The position numbers and the translations under genes are program-made. From Prochilodus magdalenae (lineage: Eukaryota; Chordata; Actinopteri; Characiformes; Prochilodontidae): a DNA stretch of 64,000 nucleotides. Below are positions 1 to 11,200 of the stretch, piece after piece. Each line of letters starts with the position of its first letter. Positions within the stretch are counted from its first letter, which is position 1. The stretch spans positions 42,501 to 106,500 of the forward strand of contig JAMWET010001895.1 in NCBI GenBank assembly GCA_024036415.1. Reading direction: 5' to 3'. Below the pieces are notes generated by a model. The model was given only the letters and a program-made list of their open reading frames with translations. It was not told where the DNA came from and did not search any database.

Positions 1-159
1 CTGTGGGGCATGCTGTGATCTCTGGTTTCTTATTACACTCATCATCAGAGTAACAGCTGCTCCCGGAAGGAGGTGTGGGAGTGCAGGTGTGTTGGGAAGG
101 AGGATAAAGGTGACCAGGATCAATAACTGATGATAAATTTAGACTGATATGATCAATAT

Positions 160-1085
160 TTATTGAGCTACACATACAGAAGTCTGTCTCTCAGTATGGC
201 GTCGGGCCGCCGTGTTTGCTAACCCAACACGCCAGACGTCTCGGTATGGAGCTGTAGAGGTTCCTAATGGAGTCCTGTGATAATCCATCCCATGCAGCTT
301 GAACATCCTCACACAGTTCCTGCAGATGGTGCGGTAGGGGTGGAGGTGGAGGGACACCAGGCCTTCTGGACGTGTGACTACAGACCGTTCGTCTTGGTGC
401 TGACCACGGTGCCTCCACACACGGATTCGTTGGGCGTCTCCACCAAGACTAAAGCGGGACTCGTCACTGAAGATGACCCGCTGCCATTCTGAGTCCCTCC
501 ATGACAGTCTGGTACGACACCACTGCAGTGTTTGGTGACGGTGACGTGGTGTTGAGGACAGTCATGGTAACGGTCTGTGTGCATGTAGTCCTGCGTGGTG
601 CAGCCGTCTGCCGATGGTGCTGCTCTAACAGGATGACTCATGGAGGACACCACTGCTCGCTGGAGGTCTGTAATGGTGGCTGTTGGGTCAGTCAGGTTCA
701 GAGATGAGACCCGATTCCTTCTGGGTACAGCTATTTGTGCAACTATGCATTTTTTGACAATCAGTGTGGCTTCAGGGCCTTTATCCCACCTCCACCATGC
801 TTTACTGTTGGCACTCAGCATCCCGGTAGGGAGCCATCACTCCAGAGAACACGGTTCTACTGCTCCAGAGTCCAGCGGTGGAGCGTTACACCGCTCAGGC
901 TGTCGCTCGGCCAGGAAGACCCATTTTATGAAGCTCCTGATGATCAGTTCTTGATGTTGCTTCACCAGGTGGATGTGATGTCAACAGCATATCCATTTTC
1001 CATACTACCTGGATGGCACAGAGGTGAACAACTGATTCTGTGGACACCACAGAATCCACTAGGAATCTCGGCATGGCCACTTATA
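160..1085 (-). mobile_element. Decayed Tc1-like transposon fragments
   Basis: Minus-strand frames broken by frameshifts resemble Tc1-family transposase pieces. Around 400-510 there is a DE(S)RF-type DDE motif region (FSDESRFSLGGDA in the better copy near 60.1 kb). Around 191-300 there is a C-terminal end (WDGLSQDSIRNLYSS, then GGPTPY and stop). The stretch 720-1085 holds further Tc1-like bits (KMGLPGRATA; PPLDSGAVEPCSLE). No intact frame remains. The same element recurs at 38744-39165 and 59708-60390. Confidence 0.65.
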
Positions 1086-1645
1086 TTAATTAGGTAGATA
1101 TGAATAAGTGCAACTGCACTTTTACGTGTTTGAAACATCACAGATCAATAATGCTTAAATACTATTTGAATAACCTAATTTATTTGATTGATTATATAGA
1201 GAACACAGAAGTATAATTAAACTCATTTTAATGAATGGGCTTAACATATGAAGCACACGGGTTAAGTTTAGTCTGACGAGCTGGAAATCATTGGCTTTAA
1301 TTATTAAATAATTCTATATATTATTAATGGTTTGAGCTGTTGCATGTGTTGTCCACTTGATGGCGCCAAATTCAGTTTTAATAATTCTGCTGTAGCTTAT
1401 TTATCTGGAGAAGGGAGTGCTGCAGAGAAGTCTGGCCACTGCTGTACATGAACTAAAAGCAATTACCTGCAGAAACAGTCCATTTGTTTAATGTTATAGT
1501 GGAGAACAAACTAGAAAAACTTCAGGACCCATTTTTTCCTGAACTTCTTTGAGTTTTAAGTTTAACAGACTTCACCAATACAAACACATGTACCTGCAAC
1601 ACCTGCAATCTCCAACACGCAAACAAACTTTGATAATCTGAATAA

Positions 1646-1976
1646 TCTTTATTGTTTCAAGTTAGATATCACACAAAGAACCAGACCTGTTTCCAACGCC
1701 CTGCTGGACGTCTACACCGAAGCCCGCTCCATCCTTTAGCTCACACCAAACCTTCACAGGAGGAAGTGAGTTGAGGAGGAAGCAGGTCTTTAAACTGCTG
1801 ATCTGTTTAAGTAGGCCTGAATGAGCAGAAGGAGATTCAGCTACAAAACTGCACTATAGAGAACGTGGTGAAACAGGCTGAGAGCTTTAGATGGAGCTCC
1901 ACAAGAGACGGAAAGCTCAGGATGTTGCAGTCTGGTCTTGGAATGAAAGCGGGTCCTGCTCCGAACGGTCTGGCCT
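1646..1976 (-). promoter_or_regulatory. eif3c: eif3c 3'UTR and poly(A) signal
   Basis: The minus strand after the eif3c stop (1977-1979) has no coding frame of note. It carries AATAAA at 1648-1653, followed by AT-rich sequence. This is the most likely 3' end of the main transcript. Confidence 0.6.
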
Positions 1977-2580
1977 TCAGTAGGAGCTCTGGTTCTGGGA
2001 CCTGTAGCCTCCTCGCTGGTAGCCCTGCTTCTGCTGGTAGCCGCCTTTCTGATCTGAGGTGGAGAAACAACAAAGTTTAATCAGCTGGAGGAGAAGATAC
2101 GGGGCGTGGAGGAGCTACAAACACAAGGACACAATGCTGGCAAATGATGCCAAGAGTCTCAGTACAGCAGAATGGAGGCGGAGGAGGAGGAGGAGGAGGA
2201 GGAGGGAAGAAACAGAAAGTGGTTGGAACAATAATGATCAGGAACCTCATTAATAAAAACCTGTCACTATAGATCTGTTGAGCATTGGGCTACATGTTGA
2301 CGTTTATAGCTCACAGTGTGATCACTAAACCACATCAGCAGGTCTGTACCACCCTAATGAGTGCATCCTATTCATGCTATTTGGGTGACTATTGAGTTCT
2401 TGTGTTTGTTAGCAACTTCAGCCTTGCTGCTTCAATTCCTAACTGTACTGGTGAAGACATGGTCAGGCTGGGACAGCCCCATGCCTATAGGAAAATCATC
2501 ACTGTACTAGGAACAGTGTTTTTTAAATGAGGCTCCAAATCACGAGAGACACACACACAGACAGAGACAGAGAGAGAGAC

Positions 2581-2615
<35 letters not shown>

Positions 2616-5600
2616 CAGACAGACAGAGAGACAGACAGACAGAGAGACAGACAGAGAGACAGACAGAGAGACAGACAGAGAGACAGACACAGAGAGAGAG
2701 AGACAGACACAGAGAGAGAGAGACAGACACAGAGAGAGAGAGACAGACACAGAGAGAGAGAGACAGACACAGAGAGAGAGAGACAGACACAGAGAGAGAG
2801 AGACAGACACAGAGAGAGAGAGACAGACAGAGAGAGAGAGACAGACAGAGAGAGAGAGACAGACAGATAGAAAGAAAGATAGATATATGAATTTATTCTT
2901 AAGCACCTCGTTGGTAACCTTGCCTCTGTTGGTAACCGCCCCTCTGGTCTGAATCTGCACAATGAGGATAGTTTAGAGGCATGCAGCTGAGGATGTGTAC
3001 AGAGGTATGGACTAGGCTACACTTACTGACACTGTCAGTAACACATACGGTACAGAATCAAGTCAAAGGACATCACTTTGGCATCAAGGTCAAACAGACA
3101 TGGTGTTCATGCAGCCCAGTGAAAACGACCAGCTAGCTTCTGAAACACTTTGTACTAAAAAGACAGTCAGAAGTGTTCACAGCGGTGGTAACCAGACGTC
3201 CCCCTCTAAACGCCTCCTCATAGAAAATTACATCAGATGGTAAGCCTGGCATGCTGGCAAAACTCACTTTGGTGGCATATATGTTCCGGTGCATCCTATT
3301 CATGCTATAAGAGGTGGACAGTGGCGTAATTAGTTTGCATGGAAATGTCCATTTCAAGCCTGGACTAATAGAACCTGTTCTCCTGCAGTGTTCTGTGCTG
3401 ATGATGTGAATAGGCGTCAGGGTCAGACTAATGAATGAGCTTCTATTAAAGACTGGTGGACTGAGAGACACTAGAGTCTCTTCACCTACACTGAGCTGAT
3501 GGAGAGTCCTGTTCCAGAAATGATAATAGGACATTAGAGCCGTAATAAACCATACTCCTGTTACTCTCCATACTTCAGTACATCTGAAGGTACATACTTT
3601 AGTACTGGTACTCACCATACTTAAGTACATCTGAAGGTACATACTTTAGTACTGGTACTCTCCATACTTCAGTACATCTGAAGGTACATACTTTAGTACT
3701 GGTACTCACCATACTTCAGTACATCTGAAGGTACATACTTTAGTACTGGTACTCACCATACTTAGGTACATCTGAAGTACACACTTTAGTACTGTTACTC
3801 TCCATACTTAAGTACATCTGAAGGTACATACTTTAGTACTGTTACTCTCCATACTTAAGTACATCTGAAGGTACATACTTTAGTACTGGTACTCACCATA
3901 CTTAAGTACGTCTGAAGGTACATACTTTAGTACTGTTACTCCAGAAGAGGACTAAAGGGAGAAACTGACACTGACCCTGGAGGAGGAGTTTACCTTGGGG
4001 ATCTCTACTTATCTCGGGTACATGGTTTAGGCACCTCCTCCACCACTGTATTTGGGTGACTACTGAGTTCATGTGTTTGTTAGCCACTTCAGCCTTGCTG
4101 CTTTGTTTTCTAACTGAAGCAGCAGAAATCTAGACCCCAAATATATTTGTAAAGGGTTTTCCAATGTGCTACAACTGGGGTAAATGGAATACAGCACTAA
4201 ACTGATTCGTAGAGCTATTCCTTTAACGAGTGAACACAACTGTAGCTGTTCTGGTGAAGACAGGACTGTCAGGACCACAGCAGCCGGGACTGCTCTGTCT
4301 TTATGAAATCGTTACTGTACTAGGAACATATGATCATATGCCGTGTTTTAGGAGGAGGAAGGCCACTACCGTTTACCCCAAAAGGTTAGAAGAAGGAAAG
4401 AAACTGACGTCAAGTGGCCATCTAATGGACAGACTAACGTAGAGAGAGACAGAGAGAAAGAAAGATAGATATATGAATTTATTCTTAAGCACCTCGTTGG
4501 TAACCTTGCCTCTGTTGGTAACCGCCCCTCTGGTCTGAATCTGCACAATGAGGATAGTTTAGAGGCATGCAGCTGAGGATGTGTACAGAGGTATGGACTA
4601 GGCTACACTTACTGACACTGTCAGTAACACATACGGTACAGAATCAAGTCAAAGGACATCACTTTGGCATCAAGGTCAAACAGACATGGGGTTCTTCATG
4701 CAGCCCAGTGAAAATGACCAGCTAGCTTCTGAAACACTTTGTACTAAAGACAGTCAGAAGCGGTGGTAAAGGTAACCAAACGTCCCCCATAGAAAGTTAC
4801 TACATCAGATGGTAAGCCTGGCATGCTGGTAAAACTTGCTTTGGTGGCATGTGTGTTTCGGTGCATGCTATTTATGCTATATTCGGACCGTGGGGGACAG
4901 TGACTCAGTAAATATAGTTAGCTACTATACTAAAGTAGTTTTATTGTGTATCTATGATTCATATTTCCATTTTGGACAAGTCAAATTTAAATCCACTTCA
5001 GTTCAAACTGGTATCTAACTGCTTTACTATATTTCATAGTGGTTGGTGTAGCTCAGCCGATAACACCACTTCCCGCCAGGGTGCCACCTCTACATGTGGG
5101 AGACTGGGGTTCGAATCCCGGGGTGGGTGACTATACTGTACTAAACCATTAACAGCCTTTGGGCAAGACTCCCAACACTAAATTGGCCCACCTGTAATAT
5201 TGATTAACCTCATAAGCCGCTCTGGATAAGAGCGTCAGCTAAACGCCATAAATGTAAATTATATTACGGCAAATTATTCCTTTTAGCTCATGTGGCGTAA
5301 AAATACGCAACGAGTCAAAAAACAAAACGAGCTTATTTATGGATTCTTAGCATTCATTGAAATGTCCATTTCAGGCCTGGACTACATCCAGGAGCACCTG
5401 GTGGAAGGCAGGTAAAGCAAGACAGGGTTAGTAAACAGATTGTTCCTGACTTTGTGGTCATATAGACACAATATAGAAACATGTACACATGTACTCATGA
5501 CTGGTGAGTGTCTTTCCTGAATGCATATAAACTCTGTCCTCTATGGTACATGTGTTTGGCTGGTTTAGGTTTATGAACAGAGACCTACAGATGCAGTAGA

Positions 5601-8244
5601 GTAAACTAATCTGTGATCCTGTTTAAATTAAGTTCTTATTAAACTTCCTACATTTATTAAACTTGCAAACAAGTTAATAAATCTTAAAGTGAAACTTTTA
5701 TAGTTCTAGCTAATGGAACCGGTTCCCCTTCAGTGCTGATGATGTGAATAAACGTCAGTGTCAGACTACTCTCCACACTTAAGTACATCTGAAGGTACAT
5801 TAGTACTGGTACTCCAGTGGAGGACTAAAGGGAGAACTATTCCTTTAATAAGTGTATTTGGGTGACTATCGAGTTATTGTGTTTGTTAGCAGGTGGATGT
5901 GAAGGTGGAGGAAAGAATATATAAATGAATTTATTCTTAAGCACCTCGTTGGTAACCTTGCCTCTGTTGGTAACCGCCCCTCTGGTCTGAATCTGCACAA
6001 TGAGGATAGTTTAGAGGCATGCAGCTGAGGATGTGTACAGAGGTATGGACTATGCTACACTTACTGACACTGTCAGTAACACATACGGTACAGAATCAAG
6101 TCAAAGGACATCACTTTGGCATCAAGGTCAAACAGACATGGGGTTCTTCATGCAGTCCAGTGAAAACGACCAGCTAGCTTCTGAAACACTTTGTACTAAA
6201 GACAGTCAGAAGCGGTGGTAAAGGTAACCAAACGTCCCCCATAGAAAGTTACTACATCAGATGGTAAGCCTGGCATGCTGGTAAAACCTGCTTTGGTGGC
6301 ATGTGTGTTTCGGTGCATGCTATTTATGCTATATTCGGACCGTGGTGGACAGTAACTCAGTAAATATAGTTAGTTACACAATAAAACTACTTTAGTACAG
6401 TATCTGTGATTCATATTTCCATTTTGGACGAGTCAAATTTAAATCCACTTCAGTTCAAACTGGTATCTAACCGCTTTACTATATTTCATAGTGGTTGGTG
6501 TAGCTCAGCCGATAACACCACTTCCCGCCAGGGTGCCACCTCTACATGTGGGAGACTGGGGTTCGAATCCCGGGGTGGGTGACTATACTGTACTAAACCA
6601 TTAACAGTCTTTGGGCAAGACTCCCAACACCACATTGGCCTCCCTGTAATATGATTAACCTCGTAAGCCGCTCTGGATAAGAGCGTCAGCTAAACGCCAT
6701 AAATGTAAATTATATTACGGCAAATTATTCCTTTTGGCTCATGTGGCGTAAAAATACGCAACGAGTCAAAAAACAAAACGAGCTTATTTATGGATTCTTA
6801 GCATCCACGGAAGTGTCCATTTCAGGCCTGGACTACATCCAGGAGCACCTGAAGGAAGGCAGGTAAAGCAGGACGGTGTTAGTAAACAGATTGTTCCTGA
6901 CTTTGTGCTCATATAGACACAATATAGAAACATGTACACATGTACTTGTGACTGGCGAGTGTCTTTTCCTGAATGCATGTAAACTCTGTGTCCTCTATGG
7001 TACATGTGCTTAGCAAGTTTATGTTTATGAACAGAGACCTACAGATGCAGTAGAGTAAACTAATCTATGATCCTGTTAAATTAAGTTCTTATTAAACTTC
7101 CTATATTTATTAACTTGCAACCAAGTTCATAAATCTTAAACTTTTATAGTTCTAGCTAAATGAACCGGTTCTCCTTCAGTGTTCTGTGCTGATGATGTGA
7201 ATAGACGTCAGTGTCAGACTAATGAATGAGCTTCTATTAAAGACTGGTGGACTGAGAGACACTAGAGTCTCTTCACCTACACTGAGCTGATGAGTCCTGT
7301 TCCAGAAATGATAATAGGACATTAGAGCCGTAATAAACCATGCTCCTGTTACTCTCCATACTTCAGTACATCTGAAGGTACATACTTTAGTACCGGTACT
7401 CTCCATACTTAAGTACATCTGAAGGTACTTTAGTACTGGTACTCCAGTGGAGGACTCAAGGGAGAACTATTCCTTTAATAAGTGTATTTGGGTGACTTTC
7501 GTGTTATTGTGTTTGTTAGCAGGTGGATGTGAAGGTGGAGGAAAGAATATATAAATGAATTTATTCTTAAGCACCTCGTTGGTAACCTTGCCTCTGTTGG
7601 TAACCGCCCCTCTGGTCTGAATCTGCACAATGAGGATAGTTTAGAGGCATGCAGCTGAGGATGTGTACAGAGGTATGGACTATGCTACACTTACTGACAC
7701 TGTCAGTAACACATACGGTACAGAATCAAGTCAAAGGACATCACTTTGGCATCAAGGTCAAACAGACATGGTGTTCTTCATGCAGCCCAGTGAAAATGAC
7801 CAGCTAGCTTCTGAAACACTTTGTACTAAAGACAGTCAGAAGTGTTCACAGCGGTGGTGAAGGTAACCAGATGTCTCCCTCTAAAAGCTCCCTCATAGAA
7901 AGATACTACATCAGAGGGTTATGAATACACTACCTGATGTCTGAAATGCTGTTTATGACAGCTTTGAGTTTTAATTCCACTCAGGGTGGAATGATAAATG
8001 CGACAGGTCACTGTGAGACCCCTGGTTACCATCACCAACACTGTGAAGACCATCTAAACATGCAATCTGTTTACATTGTAATAACTAAATTACACAAGAA
8101 TAGCACTGGCTGGACAGGGAAAAAAAAAAAATAAAAAAAAATAAAAAAATAAAAAAAAACCCACACACACACACACACCCCACACCACAAAATGATCCCC
8201 TATCAAATAAAAAAATAATCAATAAAAAAAAAAATCTATACAAC

Positions 8245-8277
<33 letters not shown>

Positions 8278-11200
8278 CTAACAGTAAGCAGTTAAGAATT
8301 TTCAGCCTTTCAATAATCATTGTTTAAGTATCATCGTTTAAGTATAACTTTCTGAAGACACTTACCTCTCTGGTAGCCTTGCTTCTGCTGGTAGCCACCT
8401 TTCTGATCTGTTGAGTGAGAGACTGGGTTGAGTGCACAGCCTAAAAATGGCTCGAGATAAACTGACTGTTGGAGCCATTTATTGTGTGTTTAGATTTTAA
8501 TACATATTGTAAATGTTGTATTAATAATTTAGCAGGATTTTAGTTATATTTCTAATATATGAATATTTGTATCACTGCATTTAAGTGATAAGAACTTGTA
8601 GAAAATGTTTTTTTTTTGTTTGGGATGCAATCTGATTGGCTCCTGAGCTTGGTATAAAAAGCGTGGGCACGCATAAAAGGGCAAAAGCCTTGAGCCGAAG
8701 AGCATCACAGTCTTTTGACTGTCACGTTATTTAATTTTGAGTCAAGAATTCATCTTTTGTTTTGTATTATCTGAAGTTCATAGTAAAAATACAAACTACA
8801 GAAAAAGTCTGGACTTTTTATTTATTTACACGTGTCGCGTGTAAAAGAACTTCGAGGCTAGTGAGTTGCACTCACACTGACATTAATGGCAAATAAAATA
8901 AATCACTAGTGTAGTCTACACAGGCAGCATCCAGCTGTCTTTGGTTGAATACGAGGAAAGTCTTAGGAAACCTGGACCTGCTGGTGCTGAAACTGTAAGA
9001 AGCTGCTCACCTCTGTTGAAGTAGCCTCCGTAGACGCCCTGCTTGAGGTCGAAGACGCGCTCGTTGTTCTCCACCAGGCCCCCAAGCTTCTCTGCCAGCT
9101 GCAGTGCCATGTTCTGCAGGGAGGTGGGCTCCGTCCTGTGCATCACTACCGTCTGAGTGGGCTGGTCCAGAGACGCCTGGGAGAAAGACGAGAGCTCTAG
9201 ACCTTTTCTGTAACCCAGATCTCACCAGAACAGAAGCCAGGAATTCGGTTTACCATGAGCTCCTCGTTGATGATCATTTTGCTGATGATGCTGTGCACTG
9301 TGGGCAACTCCAGCTGAAACATCTCTGCCAAAGTCTCCATACTGAGGAGAACACAGAAGGAGCAGTCACAGACGGGGTTAAACACAGGCTGTTAGCGGTG
9401 CGTTAACTCTACCACTGAGCAGAGACACATGGAGCGTTACCTGATGGAGTCGTATACACTGCTGTAGGTGAACAGGTAAGTGCGCAAAGACTCCTCCTGA
9501 ATCTTCCTGCAAGCACACAGCATAATGCACATCAATCAAACAAAATAAAGAAATGTTAATCTTTTATAAATGCTCGTAGTTTTAATATTTGAAAAGCTTT
9601 TAGAGTAGTGGAGCCTTACATCCATGTTGTAGGTGCCTTAAAATCTCATTACATAAATCCACATTCCAGTTAAAAGCACTAATTAAAAAGACAGCAGCTT
9701 TTGTTTGGTGAGGAATGCTATGCTATGCTATCTGGGCTGGTCACTGGATAGAGTAATTACTCTATAGAACGTAGTCTCTCACTGAAGGACTATATACTCC
9801 CCCCACCATAGCCCATCTGTAGCAGCAGGCAGCCTCAGGTGCTCCAGAGGGTCCTCCTTCTAGTAGTGCTTTTCTATAGCGGCTAAAAACATCTGAGGGT
9901 TGTCTGGATACTTCTAGACAAGCTGTGTACATACTAGGACAGATCAATGGAGTCAATATTTCCCGACACCCATAATTTTGGCCAAAAAAAATAAAAAAAT
10001 AATAATAATAAATTTGAATAAATTAATACATAAATAAATAAATGACAAAAAACTAAATTAACAAATAAAAATAAAAAATTAAATATTTCAGTGTTCTGCT
10101 GAATAATTTATGCCATTTATTTTAAATGAGCTTATTTCTTCACTGTGCGTCACGCCAGAGAACGCTCAAGTCTCACAGCTCTTATTCAGTATTCAAGCCA
10201 AACAGCGCTCCAGACAGAGTAAAGACCAGAACAGAGTCACTAGCTTTAGCACACATGACAGTGACAGACAGCAGCTTCTCATCGCACATACACGTGTGCA
10301 CACTTGCATCCTACCCAAAGAAACACAAACACCAGTTTCACAGCAATGCCATAAATTCACAGCCAGTGTGGAGTGAGGCGCGCTCTATAAACACAGCCAA
10401 TGTGTAGCACGGGATGTATTTAATTCATTGTGCTTTGCTGGTATGTTTAAGGTTAAAAGTGTTGTGTTTTTCTCTGAAAACCGAAACACAAATTTAGCCC
10501 ATTTGGTTTAATGGTGTAAAGTGGCAAAATTCATGAAACACTGCAAAACACCATGTGGTATTCACGTTGTTTGGTTTCAACAAAAAAAAAAAAAAAATCT
10601 GTTATAAAATAACACCTCAAAAACATAGCTAAAGCAAGTCCTTAAATGTTAAACACTGTCAAGTTAACTGAAAAGTTAACAAAATTTGGAATTTTAATGG
10701 GAACAACCTCAGCTGGGATACATTCATTTAGCATACCTGACGAGCATTTCACGCACACGCTGGGCCTCAGGGAACAGGTCCCACACTTTACTGTTCATCT
10801 TCTCGTTGATGATGAAGGAATGGCAGGTGCGCCAGTCTCCCATCTTCATGGCCTTGCTGGCAGCCACCACGTGCTCCCTCATGCTCTCAGGGGGGCCTGT
10901 AGGAGCACAGAGAGGAGATCAGGAGTCAGTTACATGGTCATTAGGCTCCACAGGCTGTGAACTGTTTCCTAATACATCTCACAAGGTCACGCTCAATCCC
11001 ATATGCTTCAATCAATTTACATTTCAACAGAAGTGAATATTTTACTTTAGCCACACACAATCCAAATTAATTAATAATCAAAAGTCAAATTTGTTTGATT
11101 ACCATAACCAAGGCTAATAATGTAATGACATAACATACATCAAATCGTCTGTGTTAGCCGACCACATGTTGCAGAAAGAGCAGAGATTAGGTTGAAAGGT

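Larger units (their letters stand above)
2885..7900. repeat. Tandem segmental duplication carrying eif3c tail exons
   Basis: Three units of about 1.45-1.63 kb and a partial fourth start near 2885, 4441, 5901 and 7531. They share long near-identical stretches: the 48-nt exon, the 'gcatgcagctgaggatgtgt' flank, the 'caaggtcaaacagacatgg' stretch and a region ending in a 47-bp short tandem repeat. The second and third units each carry the same tRNA-like SINE at the same relative place; the first lacks it and has the short repeat expanded instead. High identity in non-coding parts points to recent duplication or homogenisation. Confidence 0.9.

Noticed and set aside
2485..2962. Overlapping 100-145-codon frames rich in Ser/Leu/Val or Arg/Glu/Thr
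   Set aside because: Produced by the GACA/GA simple repeat. All frames on both strands are open and none has a domain.
5040..5120. Candidate tRNA gene
   Set aside because: A and B boxes are present, but acceptor and anticodon stems do not pair and the sequence continues into a SINE body and tail.
10646..11036. Plus-strand frames of 76-104 codons
   Set aside because: Antisense shadows of the eif3c exon at 10737-10896.
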